Below, piece after piece: positions 18,069 to 27,252 of a DNA stretch of 64,000 bases. The notes below the pieces were generated by a model. The model worked only from the letters and a program-made list of their open reading frames with translations. It was not told the origin of the DNA and searched no databases. Source of the DNA: G038396625 sp038396625 (GTDB lineage: Bacteria; Bacillota; Clostridia; Peptostreptococcales; Thermotaleaceae); the NCBI GenBank assembly GCA_038396625.1, contig CP121688.1:3844001-3908000 (forward strand). The letters run 5' to 3'. Position 1 is the stretch's first letter; every line of letters starts with the position of its first letter. Both the position numbers and the translations under genes were made by a program.

Positions 18069-19253
18069 TTACTTTAAAGCTGTATGAGTAATTACATAAT
18101 ATCCTTTTGCTGCACCTATTAGTTGTTCCACTTCAATATATTCATCAATTGTATGGGCTAGATTTTCTCTAGAGGGACCAAAGCCAATGGTCATAATTCC
18201 CTTTTCCCCTGCATAATGACTGCCATTTGTACAGAATGAATAATTAGAAATCTCTGGTTTTAAGCCTGCTTCATTCAAATTCTCATATACCCCTTGAATA
18301 AATGGATCTTCTTGGTCATATAGCCATCCTGGGAAAAATCTTTCTCCTTCAATAACCGCCCCTGTATAACAAATTTCTTTTCCTACTGCATAAGAAACTT
18401 TTGCATCCAATTGCGGATCTTCTTTTTTCAATGCATCAATTGCTTCTTGAATAGGTGCCAGTACACTTTCCTTTGTTTCTCCTGTTAACAATCTTCTATC
18501 ATAGGTTACCTTGCAATATTCAGGAACTACGGATGCTCCCGGATATGGGAAGGATTTTATATCTGTAAGTTCTAAAATTCCTTTCCCTAATACTTCATGA
18601 TGCACAGGTGTTATTTGTTGAATCCTTTGTATAAGCTTTGTCATCTTATAGACCGCATTGATTCCTGCTTCCGGATTTGCTGAATGGGCAGGTTTTCCAA
18701 AGGTTTCAACAACGATTTCTGCCCGACCTCTTTGTCCTATTTTTAAATTCAATTGGGATGCTTCCCCGATGACTACATAGTCTGGATTTACTTTTTCACT
18801 GATTTGTCTTGCTGCAATTCCTTCAAAGCATTCTTCATGTACAACCCCTGCTACATAAATATCTCCGGCAAAATCTCTTTTGGTGTCTTCTGCATAAAAG
18901 GCTGCTGCACAAACCATAGCACCTAGAGAACCCTTCATGTCCGATGCACCACGACCATAGATTTTATTATCTACTAAATTTCCTCCAAAGGGATCTTGCG
19001 TCCATTTGCTCTCATCTTCTACCACCACTGTATCCATATGGCCATCGAACAATATACGTTTTCCTGATCTCTTTCCCTTTATATGACCAATTATATTTCC
19101 ATATTTATCTACAAAATAGTCATCATATCCAAAGTCATCAAATGCCTTTTTCAATCTTTCTGCCAGCGCTCCCTCTCTACCAGAATAGCTATTGATTCTC
19201 AGCATATCTTGGCAAAGTTCAATAATCTTATTTCTTCTTGTCCCATTTAGCAT
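18069..19253 (-). CDS. YgeY-type M20 metallo-hydrolase
   Basis: This is a cytoplasmic M20-family zinc amidohydrolase of 394 residues. Metal ligands are seen in LFDGHMDTV (His72, Asp74), in GRGASDMKGS and in the VVHEECFEG glutamates. The lid region has GQRGRAEIVVETFGKPAHSA. It fits the YgeY group, often linked by neighbourhood to diaminopropionate lyase and named for selenium metabolism, although no selenium genes are visible here. It follows dpaL in the same operon, with a 165-base gap holding a hairpin element. A likely role is to release an amino acid substrate from an N-acyl or peptide form. Substrate unknown. Confidence 0.85.
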   Translation of the reverse strand: MLNGTRRNKIIELCQDMLRINSYSGREGALAERLKKAFDDFGYDDYFVDKYGNIIGHIKGKRSGKRILFDGHMDTVVVEDESKWTQDPFGGNLVDNKIYGRGASDMKGSLGAMVCAAAFYAEDTKRDFAGDIYVAGVVHEECFEGIAARQISEKVNPDYVVIGEASQLNLKIGQRGRAEIVVETFGKPAHSANPEAGINAVYKMTKLIQRIQQITPVHHEVLGKGILELTDIKSFPYPGASVVPEYCKVTYDRRLLTGETKESVLAPIQEAIDALKKEDPQLDAKVSYAVGKEICYTGAVIEGERFFPGWLYDQEDPFIQGVYENLNEAGLKPEISNYSFCTNGSHYAGEKGIMTIGFGPSRENLAHTIDEYIEVEQLIGAAKGYYVITHTALK

Positions 19254-19298
19254 TTTCTATTTTCCTCCTTATTTGTCCGATGGCTAACACCTCTAAGA

Positions 19299-19408
19299 CT
19301 CCCGCTTCTCCAAGCGGGAGACAAGAGTTGTACAGCCCCTGGATAGGTTCACCCTAAAGGGCACTTACGCAACTACAATTCAGGTGGAGTTAAAACTCCA
19401 TCTGAATT
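19299..19408 (-). mobile_element. two-hairpin element, possible IS200/IS605-type remnant
   Basis: The gap between dpaL and ygeY (19254-19418) contains a perfect 9-bp hairpin CTCCCGCTT/AAGCGGGAG (19299-19320). It also has a 15-bp near-perfect hairpin AATTCAGGTGGAGTT/AACTCCATCTGAATT with a two-base loop (19377-19408). GC-rich sequence joins them. Palindromes at the ends and no transposase suggest a non-autonomous IS200/IS605-like insertion or a TnpB guide-RNA scar. It is not an intrinsic terminator because no T run follows either hairpin on the minus strand. The family assignment is a guess from structure. Confidence 0.35.
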
Positions 19409-19418
19409 AAGTTTCACT

Positions 19419-20675
19419 TTATCTTTCATATGGGTATGCACCATTCCATACAATGTTTTTGTAACCTATAGGATCTGTATCTCCTTCTGTACTGATGAAA
19501 AGTATTTTTGAATCTTTTGTAATATTTAATCTTTCAGCTAGTTCCCTGTAGTTTTCATTTTCAAGAACAATACTGATTAATCCTGGTCCTACTGCTCCTG
19601 ATTCTCCAGATATAACACGAGAATCAGTTTCAATCGGATTAGCTAAAATTCTCATTCCTCTTGCTGTAACATAATCAGGACAAGATATATACATATCTGA
19701 ATAATCCCTTAAAATACCCCAAGAAATGGTGTTTGGTTCTCCACAGGCCAACCCTGCCATGATAGTATCCATATCACCTGTTACTGAATGGGGGTGACCG
19801 TCATTTGCTAGGGCTGACTTATAAATACAATTTGCTTTATGAGGTTCAACAATTGCTGTAACGGGTCTGTCTTCACCGAATTCTGCTGCAAGATAACCTA
19901 AGATCCCTCCTGCAAATGAGCCTACACCTGCTTGTAAAAATACATGGGTGGGTTTCTCCACACCTTGTTCTCTTAATTGTTCTAAAACCTCATCAATAAT
20001 GGTTGCATAGCCTTGCATAATCCATGTCGGGATATCCTCATAACCTTCCCATGCCGTATCTTGAACCATGACCCAACCGTTTTCCTCTGCCTGTTTATTT
20101 GCTAATCTTACAGCCTCATCATAGTTTAAATCCGTAATAGAAGCCTCTGCACCCTCGGCTCTTATGTTTTCAAGTCTTGCTATTGCAGAGCCTTTTGGCA
20201 TATATACAACAGATTTCTGTCCTAGCTGGTTAGCAGCCCATGCAACACCTCTCCCATGATTTCCATCTGTGGCAGTTACAAAAGTAATATCGCCGATTTG
20301 TTCCTTCACTTCTTTGGATCTTAACTTTTCAAAGGTTATATCTTTTATATCCCTTCCTATTTTCTCGCTTAGATATTTGCCTATAGCATAAGCCCCTCCA
20401 AGTACTTTAAAGGCATTTAATCCAAAACGATAGGATTCATCCTTCACCCATATCTTACTAACATTTAATTCTTTTGCTAAATGATCTAATGCATGGAGTG
20501 GCGTTACTGTATATTGTGGAAAGCTTTTATGAAAATTCCTTACTTCTTTTATTACTTTTTCTTCCATAAAATCTGTTGCAGCCTTTTGTTTTCTATGCAC
20601 TCTCCCTTCCTTACTATGAATCCACTTTACTTCTTTAGAATTAATTTTAAAAATTCCTTCGTCTAACATCGTCAT
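19419..20675 (-). CDS. dpaL: diaminopropionate ammonia-lyase
   Basis: This PLP enzyme of fold type II cleaves 2,3-diaminopropionate to pyruvate and ammonia; some family members also use serine. The 418 residues include the PLP lysine Lys90 in GLNAFKVLGGAYA, TATDGNHGRGVAWAA, the glycine-rich phosphate loop QAGVGSFAGG and the late GESGAVGPGL segment. Together these identify DpaL rather than threonine deaminase. The gene is the first of the dpaL-ygeY operon, about 75 bases after a sigma-54 promoter. It thus belongs to the same regulon as alr-agcS-glsA, giving a set that turns amino acids into pyruvate, glutamate and ammonia. Confidence 0.93.
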   Translation of the reverse strand: MTMLDEGIFKINSKEVKWIHSKEGRVHRKQKAATDFMEEKVIKEVRNFHKSFPQYTVTPLHALDHLAKELNVSKIWVKDESYRFGLNAFKVLGGAYAIGKYLSEKIGRDIKDITFEKLRSKEVKEQIGDITFVTATDGNHGRGVAWAANQLGQKSVVYMPKGSAIARLENIRAEGAEASITDLNYDEAVRLANKQAEENGWVMVQDTAWEGYEDIPTWIMQGYATIIDEVLEQLREQGVEKPTHVFLQAGVGSFAGGILGYLAAEFGEDRPVTAIVEPHKANCIYKSALANDGHPHSVTGDMDTIMAGLACGEPNTISWGILRDYSDMYISCPDYVTARGMRILANPIETDSRVISGESGAVGPGLISIVLENENYRELAERLNITKDSKILFISTEGDTDPIGYKNIVWNGAYPYER

Positions 20676-20758
20676 TTCTCATTCTCTCCTTTCATTATTT
20701 ATAGAATGCTATGACTTCCTCCCTTTCAAAATATCATGATGATTCTGTCTTTTGCATG

Positions 20759-20774
20759 TGCAAAATAAGTGCCA
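20759..20774 (-). promoter_or_regulatory. sigma-54 promoter of dpaL-ygeY
   Basis: The minus strand reads TGGCACTTATTTTGCA, matching TGGCAC-N5-TTGCA exactly. It differs from the alr promoter only within the spacer. Three activator palindromes stand upstream at 20918-21020. Confidence 0.93.
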
Positions 20775-20917
20775 ATTTTTCAATTTCTTTGCTCTCCATC
20801 GTACAATACAATGATTTTTTATTGTGAAAACAGTTTTTTGCTAATAAAATATTCCTTCCTTTGTTTTTCAATCTATCAAATATACTGTATCCATGCTGAG
20901 ACTTTTCATCATTTTCA

Positions 20918-21020
20918 TTATCATAATGATAATTTATTATCATTATGATAATTTATTTATTTTTATGGTATTTGGTAGAACTTTGGAGCTTTTTTCAAAA
21001 AAAAATTATCAATATGATAA
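20918..21020 (-). promoter_or_regulatory. three upstream activator sites for dpaL operon
   Basis: Perfect palindromes TTATCATAATGATAA (20918-20932), TTATCATTATGATAA (20937-20951) and TTATCAATATGATAA (21006-21020). The first two are 19 bases apart centre to centre, close to two helical turns. They lie about 150-240 bases upstream of the promoter. The motif is the same as before alr. Confidence 0.9.
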
Positions 21021-21084
21021 TTTTTCATATTAATAATTTAAATCATATAACACCCTTTAAGAGTCATCCATGATAATCTTTCTA

Positions 21085-21240
21085 TTATAACTGATTCCAT
21101 TCGCCTATCTTTATAATGCCAATGAAATCTTCATGTACAATTTCTATATCTCCCTTAAGAATTTCTGATATAACCTTAATATATGTCGTTGCTAGATCTT
21201 GAATTTTTTTAATATGGTTTCTATACGCTCACTTTTATGA
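21085..21240 (-). pseudogene. possible degraded coding fragment with a frameshift
   Basis: Just after the MBL-hydrolase stop, the minus strand codes for RHKSERIETILKK in one frame. It then continues in another frame as IQDLATTYIKVISEIL and on to a stop at 21085. The change of frame falls on a run of seven A residues (21194-21200), so a lost base would explain it. The amino acid composition looks like a real protein end, but I do not recognise the family, and no start codon is seen. Confidence 0.3.
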
Positions 21241-21243
21241 CGC

Positions 21244-22221
21244 TTAACTATTTTTTAATCGATAATACAAAACCCCATCTTCACTACTTTTTTCCACCAT
21301 GTCAATAGCAGTTAAATGCTCTAAATGAGACATTGCTTCTCCTGCAGCAAACCATTTTTGAGGATTGGGGAAATCTTCCCATCGATCGTACCTTAGTTCC
21401 CAATGCATACTAGCAGCTGTATCTCGCACTGTCTTCTTCCCGTTTCTCAAGATCTCCGTAATTTCTTTTAAACGATTTTCATGATGATGCAAAAGCTCAT
21501 CAATTCGTTTTCGATGATCTCGAATTACATTTCTATGGGCAGTAAAAAGATAATCTATATCATATTCATACACCTTTTTCAAACTACTAAAATATACAGC
21601 TAATATATCCTGATCGAAGCCCCAAAACGCAATATTAGGTGTTATTTTATCTAAAATATGATCCCCGCAGAAAAACAATTTATGCTGTTCTTCATAAAGA
21701 CCAATATGCCCTGGGGTATGACCTGGAATGTCCACAACGTTAAAGGAAAACTCTCCAATATTAATAACATCTCCTTCTTGAAGGGGAGTAAATTCGATGG
21801 GCTCTTTGGGGCAATATTTGTATCCTGGGTGGTCATCAAAGGAGATCTTATCCTGTCCTAGATCAAACATATCTTTATATTCTTCAAACCTTTGCCAATA
21901 TGCTGTCCCTGACATCTCATTGACCATCCTGCCATCTATTTTCCCTGCATATACCTTAGCTCCTTCTTGATTTAAGGCAGCAGCCAGCCCTGAGTGATCT
22001 GCATGTAGATGAGTAATCAATAAATCTGTTTTACTTAGGTCCATACCTAGTTCCTCAATGCCTTGCATCAAGGCATTCTTACACGCTTCAATATTAAAGC
22101 CTGTATCAATAATTAAATTTCTATCCTCTGACAATATAATATAACTATTTACTGCTCTTAAAGGATTTTGGGGTAAAGGAATCTCTTGTTTGTAAATATT
22201 CGGATAAACTTGTAGCATCAT
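21244..22221 (-). CDS. MBL-fold metallo-hydrolase
   Basis: This is a metallo-beta-lactamase fold hydrolase of about 325 residues. It has the metal motif THLHADHSG, then PGHTPGHIGL and FCGDHIL, followed by a C-terminal winged-helix-like extension (FAAGEAMSHLEHLTAIDMVEK) seen in some RNase Z/glyoxalase-like members. I chose the ATG at 22221, with AAGGACGGTG upstream; a GTG ten codons earlier is also open. The substrate is unknown; such proteins often hydrolyse thioesters or esters. It stands alone on the far side of the dpaL activator sites, and nothing shows that it belongs to that regulon. Confidence 0.82.
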   Translation of the reverse strand: MMLQVYPNIYKQEIPLPQNPLRAVNSYIILSEDRNLIIDTGFNIEACKNALMQGIEELGMDLSKTDLLITHLHADHSGLAAALNQEGAKVYAGKIDGRMVNEMSGTAYWQRFEEYKDMFDLGQDKISFDDHPGYKYCPKEPIEFTPLQEGDVINIGEFSFNVVDIPGHTPGHIGLYEEQHKLFFCGDHILDKITPNIAFWGFDQDILAVYFSSLKKVYEYDIDYLFTAHRNVIRDHRKRIDELLHHHENRLKEITEILRNGKKTVRDTAASMHWELRYDRWEDFPNPQKWFAAGEAMSHLEHLTAIDMVEKSSEDGVLYYRLKNS

Positions 22222-22676
22222 TTGAACACCGTCCTTATTATTTTCTTTCACTCTTAGTGTTGATCATTTATATATGTTTGTCAAGTCTCATTCAATATAC
22301 TGATTTTATAACAGATTATAGTATTATGGATATCATTCAAAAAAATTCTTTTTTATGATAAAAAAAAGTACAATACCTATTTCATCTAGCTGCAATTTAG
22401 AATATAATACACATTATATGGTAACAATGACAAAAGCTAATTTTCTTAAGATCTTACCAGCATGTGCACATGGGGTTTTAATTTGAGTAATAAAGGTAAA
22501 GATTATTGTTATAATGGACAAAATATGCTTTAAGCCACCTCCGATCTTTTTCCTATATAAAACACCTTACGAGATTTTCATTCTTATAAAGCTATTTGTA
22601 TGTTTTATACCTCTATTCTTTTTACAACAATCCGTTTCATATTAAGTAAATTTCTAACTATAAAGGAGGATATTCT
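22222..22676. other. intergenic region between divergent genes
   Basis: This is an AT-rich gap between the MBL hydrolase (minus) and the OFA transporter (plus). TATAAT occurs near 22520 and could serve the transporter, but no matching -35 box at usual spacing is clear. No RNA structure or further gene is seen. Confidence 0.4.
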
Positions 22677-23876
22677 ATGACAAAAAAAATAATCAATCGT
22701 TGGTTTGTTGTACTAGGTGCCGTACTTTTACAACTTTCCATAGGTGCCATCTATTCATGGAGCTTATTCAATCAGCCTCTAATCGATAAGTTTGGCTGGC
22801 AAAAGAATGAAGTAGTACTTACCTTTTCAATTGCTATTTTTATATTTGCTTTTTCTACAATCTTTTCTGGAAGACTTCAAGACAAAATTGGTCCAAGAAT
22901 CATAGCCACAGTAGGTGGCTTACTATATGGTGGAGGATTGATGTTGGCTTCTACAGCTACCTCTATTATGCAATTGTATATTTACTACGGCGTTATTGCA
23001 GGTGCTGGGGTTGGCTTTGCTTATGTATGTCCTCTCTCTACCTGTGTAAAATGGTTCCCAGAAAAAAAAGGCTTTATTACTGGTATTGCAGTAGGCGCCT
23101 TTGGACTTGGAAGCTTTCTTTTTAAGTCTATTATCCAGTTTTTCCTCACTTCTTATGGAGTTTCCGCAACATTTTTCTATTTAGGAGCTATTTATCTTAT
23201 TTTGGTGATTATAGGCGCTCAATTTTTAGTGCTTCCTCCTGTGGGATATGGCTTAGCTGCCGAAAAAGTAAAAAATCCTATTAAAACCAATAATTTTACA
23301 GTAGGAGAAATGCTAAAAACAAAATCCTTCTATTTCCTTTGGATCATGTTTTTATTTGGATGTGTTAGTGGTCTTTTAGTGATCGGATTAGCCAAAGATA
23401 TAGGTGTTCAATTAGCTGGCCTTGAACCTGATGTTGCTGCAAATGCAGTAGCTATGATTGCACTGTTTAATGCAGGAGGAAGACTTATCTGGGGGACACT
23501 ATCGGATCAATTCGGTCGAGTTAAAGTAGTCTTGATGATGTTCCTAATCACTTCAGCATGTATGCTTACGATGAGTATTATTTCGCTAAGCTTTGTTACT
23601 TTTTTTATCTGCCTTTCAGGTATTGCCTTCTGTTTTGGTGGTTTTCTAGCAGTATTCCCAACCATTACAGGAGATTTCTATGGTATGAAGAATCTAGGCG
23701 CCAATTATGGGATTGTTTATCAAGCATATGGCTTAGCCGCTTTAGCTGGCCCTGTGATTGTTGCTAATGCTGGAGGACTGAAACCCACATTTATCATTGC
23801 TGCCGTACTTGCCATTGTAGGTGCACTGATGACCTTTGGGGTGAAATCAAAACCTATCTCCTCATTTCCTGAATAA
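22677..23876 (+). CDS. OFA-family MFS transporter (OxlT-like)
   Basis: This is a 399-residue major facilitator with 12 predicted helices. It resembles the oxalate/formate antiporter family: QLSIGAIYSWSLFNQPL at the N-terminus, FSGRLQDKIGPR between helices 2 and 3, and WGTLSDQFGR in the second half. Members carry oxalate, formate, lactate or other small carboxylates. An ideal ribosome site AAAGGAGGATATT precedes the ATG. It is convergent with the DHA2 transporter, with no clear terminator in the 40-base gap. The substrate is not decided by sequence. Confidence 0.85.
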   Translation: MTKKIINRWFVVLGAVLLQLSIGAIYSWSLFNQPLIDKFGWQKNEVVLTFSIAIFIFAFSTIFSGRLQDKIGPRIIATVGGLLYGGGLMLASTATSIMQLYIYYGVIAGAGVGFAYVCPLSTCVKWFPEKKGFITGIAVGAFGLGSFLFKSIIQFFLTSYGVSATFFYLGAIYLILVIIGAQFLVLPPVGYGLAAEKVKNPIKTNNFTVGEMLKTKSFYFLWIMFLFGCVSGLLVIGLAKDIGVQLAGLEPDVAANAVAMIALFNAGGRLIWGTLSDQFGRVKVVLMMFLITSACMLTMSIISLSFVTFFICLSGIAFCFGGFLAVFPTITGDFYGMKNLGANYGIVYQAYGLAALAGPVIVANAGGLKPTFIIAAVLAIVGALMTFGVKSKPISSFPE

Positions 23877-23916
23877 GATAGACTTTGATTGTTATATCTA
23901 AAATAACCCTTTGTTG

Positions 23917-25371
23917 CTAAGTAGTATGTTCTTCTCTTCTATTTGAGAGCATGAAAGATAATAAGAGACAAAGAATCATAATAAAAATCAATGACATAAA
24001 TACTGCATGGACTCCTGAATACACAGACAATCTTATGTGTTCAGGAGATATTTTATCTGTCATGCTTGATACAGTATATAGTTTGCCTGGGTCTACCTCG
24101 GCAATACCTAGGGCATCAAAATATTCAACGATATTTCGATTTAATATACTTCCAAAGATACTCACTCCTATTGTCTGCCCTAATGTTCGCACAAGGGCAT
24201 TGGCAGCTGTAGCTGCCCCTCTTCTATGATAGTTCACAGAAGATTGCACCATAATGGTTAAAGTAGTAAAACATCCCCCAAATCCAAACCCCATAACAAA
24301 AATGTAAAGTAAAACCAAAAGTAAGGACGCATCATCACTTAATGTAGGTAGCAACCCACTACTTACTACCAAAATAGCTATAGACAATGCTATTACCAGC
24401 TTCTCTCCATACTTAGGTATTGCCTTTGATAGGATAAAAGCAGATGTAATCCAAGCAATAGACATCGGTGCCATTGTAAGCCCTGAAATTGTTGCACGAA
24501 ACCCTAAAACATTTTGAATATATATAGGCATATAAGCTTCCACACCCATTAAAATCCCTGCTACTAAAAAACTAATACTATTTACAATCGTACTCTCTCT
24601 CGTAAATATATCAAAGGGTACAATAGGCTCCACAGCCTTTTTTTCTAGAAAATAAAATATAATGAGAAAAATTGCTGTAAGGACAAAACATAGGATGACA
24701 CTAGGGGAACTCCAATGGTAATTTTCTCCTCCCGACAAAACTCCATATAGAAAAGCTACAATCGCAAATGTGAGAATTCCGATACCAGGATAATCTATTT
24801 TGTGCTTTTTTTTCTCAAAAGACTCATGAAGATTCTTTTGAAGAAGTATGATCGATAATATACCAAAAGGTACATTTATGTAAAAAATCCAATTCCAGGA
24901 AAGATTGTCTATTAAAAAACCTCCTATAAAAGGTCCTACCAAGCTAGCAATCCCCCAGACTGTACTTAGCCAGCCTTGAACTTTCGCTCTTTCACCAAGT
25001 TCAAAGATATCCCCTACGATTGTAAAAGTAACCGTTAATATAGATCCTGCACCGATTCCTTGCAGTCCACGAAAAACAATAAGCTGATACATGTTTTGAG
25101 ATAAGCCACAAAGTGCACTACCTACCAAGAAAATGACAATTCCTACCGACAAAACATTCTTTCTCCCGTATAAATCTGCTAATTTCCCATATATGGGCGT
25201 AGAAATAGCAGATGTCAATAGGTACAAAGAAAAAACCCAACTGATCAATTCAAATCCACTTAAGTCCTTTGTGATCGTTGGCATCGCCGTTGTTACAACT
25301 GTTCCCTCAAAAGCTGCAAGAAACATTGCAACCATGATTGCAATAATAATATTTCTTTTTTTAAGATTCAT
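23917..25371 (-). CDS. DHA2-family MFS multidrug transporter
   Basis: This 484-residue proton-driven exporter has 14 predicted helices, typical of the EmrB/QacA group. Marks are FLAAFEGTVVTTAMPTI in helix 1, YGKLADLYGRKNVL in loop 2-3, and the motif C region GPFIGGFLIDNLSWNW. The chosen ATG has GAGGTG six bases upstream; 17 more codons are open before it. It probably exports a drug, dye or metabolite. No regulator gene is adjacent. Confidence 0.87.
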   Translation of the reverse strand: MNLKKRNIIIAIMVAMFLAAFEGTVVTTAMPTITKDLSGFELISWVFSLYLLTSAISTPIYGKLADLYGRKNVLSVGIVIFLVGSALCGLSQNMYQLIVFRGLQGIGAGSILTVTFTIVGDIFELGERAKVQGWLSTVWGIASLVGPFIGGFLIDNLSWNWIFYINVPFGILSIILLQKNLHESFEKKKHKIDYPGIGILTFAIVAFLYGVLSGGENYHWSSPSVILCFVLTAIFLIIFYFLEKKAVEPIVPFDIFTRESTIVNSISFLVAGILMGVEAYMPIYIQNVLGFRATISGLTMAPMSIAWITSAFILSKAIPKYGEKLVIALSIAILVVSSGLLPTLSDDASLLLVLLYIFVMGFGFGGCFTTLTIMVQSSVNYHRRGAATAANALVRTLGQTIGVSIFGSILNRNIVEYFDALGIAEVDPGKLYTVSSMTDKISPEHIRLSVYSGVHAVFMSLIFIMILCLLLSFMLSNRREEHTT

Positions 25372-25420
25372 ACAGCACCTCATTTCTTTGATCAAGTCCT
25401 TGGTCAGTCTCATAACAATC

Positions 25421-25463
25421 AAACCAACGCTATGCTCAAAATCCTTAGTAATAGCGTTGGTTT
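25421..25463 (-). terminator. terminator of the SulP gene
   Basis: A 13-bp stem AAACCAACGCTAT/ATAGCGTTGGTTT with a 17-base loop, just past the SulP stop. The T run after it is weak on the minus strand (GATTG) and better on the plus strand (CTTTCTTTG). Confidence 0.68.
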
Positions 25464-25482
25464 CTTTCTTTGTTATGACACG

Positions 25483-26991
25483 TTATGATACGGTTGCTAA
25501 ATTTTTTGCATATTCTAAGGCATTCCCAATTCGATTCATAGAAATCGCCTTTTCATCCTCTGAGATCACCTCTAATTTTTCAAGCATCGAAACCATATTT
25601 TCTTTTACTCCTGCAAAAATTAAAGTTTTTCCTTCTCTTGTCATACGCTGTTTAATATTTTTGAGAGAAATCGCTCCTGATGAATCAATTACAGGCATAT
25701 TCATTAAATTCAATACAATAATATCTGCATCTTCTACTTCGATTTCTAATTTACTGATCAATGCTTGAGATACTCCAAAAAATAAAGGGCCTTCTATCGT
25801 GTAGGAGGCTATTTTTTTGTCACTTTGGAGATCCTCCACTTCATATTTCTTTAGGTATACATCCCCCATACTGATAACAAAGGAAAACATCGATAATAAA
25901 GTTCCCAGGGCTACAGCTATTGTTAAATCTGTAAAGATTGTCAAAAGTGTTGTAACAATAATTACTGTTCCTGCTCTTTTAGATGCAAAGGTAAGCTTGT
26001 AAGTAGCATTATACTGAATCATTTGTACAGCTGTACCCATCAAAATTCCTCCTAACACTGCAAGAGGAATTTGGGCAGCTAGATAACTAAACTTGATAGT
26101 GATCACAAATAGTATCAAACCGTGTAGTACCCCTGAAAACCTTGATCGTCCCCCTGCATTGACATTCACCACCGAACGGACAATTGCCCCCGTACCGATT
26201 AATGCCCCAAATAAAGCCGCTACCGTATTACCGATCCCCTGTCCTACAAGCTCTCGATTGGAATGATGTTTGGTTTTGGTCATCTCATCCACCACAAGGG
26301 AAGCCAGTAGCGATTCAATACAGCCTAATAATGCCAATACAAATCCTGATTTTACGACATCGCCAAGCTCCTCCACTTTAAATGTCGGGAGCATAAATTG
26401 GGGTAATCCACTGGGAATAGTTCCCACTAAAGCATTTGTTTGTATAAAATAAGTTCCTATTATTGTTCCCAAAATCAAAGCTACCAAGGAAGCCGGAACT
26501 TTTTTGGTGACCAATGGAAAAATCAACATAATCATTATGGTAATCGCACCTAGCATAGGGCTTTGCTTAAAATAATCAATCATCTTTAAAAATATCAAAC
26601 ATCCAATCCCATTTGTAAAACCAATGATTACTGGTTGAGGAATCAAATGAATGTATTTTCCTAGTTTCAATAATCCTATGGCTATTTGAATCAAGCCAGC
26701 TACTACCATTGCAGCAAATAAAGCTTCACTTCCGTACTTTTCATATAGCTTAATCAATACAACAGTCATTGCTCCTGTAGGTCCATTCACTTGAGCAGGT
26801 GTACCCCCGAACAGTGTAGACAAGATGCCCGTAATAATAGCAGAATACAAACCAGCTTTCGCTCCTGCACCGGATGCCACACCTAATGCCAATGCCAATG
26901 GCAGTGCAACAATCGCTGTTGTAAATCCCCCCATGATGTCTCCTTTGAGGTTCTTTACATCATAGCCTAAAAACACATTTTTCGTCTTCAA
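25483..26991 (-). CDS. SulP-family anion transporter with STAS domain
   Basis: This SLC26/SulP transporter exchanges or imports anions such as sulfate or bicarbonate. It has about 10-12 helices with the conserved NGPTGAMTV and GIGNTVAALFGALIGTGAIVR segments. A cytoplasmic STAS domain follows (IIVLNLMNMPVIDSSGAIS, with the typical DSSG loop). I place the start at a TTG (26991) preceded by GAGAAGGATGG, giving 502 residues. A frame-open ATG 36 codons earlier has no ribosome site and falls by the likely promoter. Substrate not known; no sulfate assimilation genes are nearby. Confidence 0.85.
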   Translation of the reverse strand: MKTKNVFLGYDVKNLKGDIMGGFTTAIVALPLALALGVASGAGAKAGLYSAIITGILSTLFGGTPAQVNGPTGAMTVVLIKLYEKYGSEALFAAMVVAGLIQIAIGLLKLGKYIHLIPQPVIIGFTNGIGCLIFLKMIDYFKQSPMLGAITIMIMLIFPLVTKKVPASLVALILGTIIGTYFIQTNALVGTIPSGLPQFMLPTFKVEELGDVVKSGFVLALLGCIESLLASLVVDEMTKTKHHSNRELVGQGIGNTVAALFGALIGTGAIVRSVVNVNAGGRSRFSGVLHGLILFVITIKFSYLAAQIPLAVLGGILMGTAVQMIQYNATYKLTFASKRAGTVIIVTTLLTIFTDLTIAVALGTLLSMFSFVISMGDVYLKKYEVEDLQSDKKIASYTIEGPLFFGVSQALISKLEIEVEDADIIVLNLMNMPVIDSSGAISLKNIKQRMTREGKTLIFAGVKENMVSMLEKLEVISEDEKAISMNRIGNALEYAKNLATVS

Positions 26992-27107
26992 TGCCCATCC
27001 TTCTCTCTTTAAAATTTTTAATAGACGATATGAAACATATACATTGTATACACATCCTATAAAAAAAGCAATCTTAATTTTTATGCAAGGATCTTGCATA
27101 TATTATA

Positions 27108-27131
27108 GAAAAATCTGCCCTTTATGGCAGA
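27108..27131 (-). terminator. terminator of the DMT transporter gene
   Basis: The minus strand shows TCTGCC-ATAAA-GGGCAGA followed by TTTTTC. A TATAAT directly after it, about 30 bases before the SulP frame opens, may be the SulP promoter -10. Confidence 0.78.
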
Positions 27132-27252
27132 CTTCTCTTTTTTAAAAAATCCCATTCAATTTATTATAACTTTGCCATCATGCAAACAATGCTATTGATT
27201 CTTTTCTCCTAGAGAAGGATTGGCTGACTGAATAAAATCTCTCTTTATATTG

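Noticed and set aside
20734..20943. A 69-codon minus-strand reading frame before dpaL
   Set aside because: It covers the sigma-54 promoter and begins inside an activator palindrome; there is no ribosome site, and the region is clearly regulatory.
25133..25768. A 211-codon plus-strand frame
   Set aside because: It crosses two minus-strand transporter genes and the terminator between them, so it is a chance opening.
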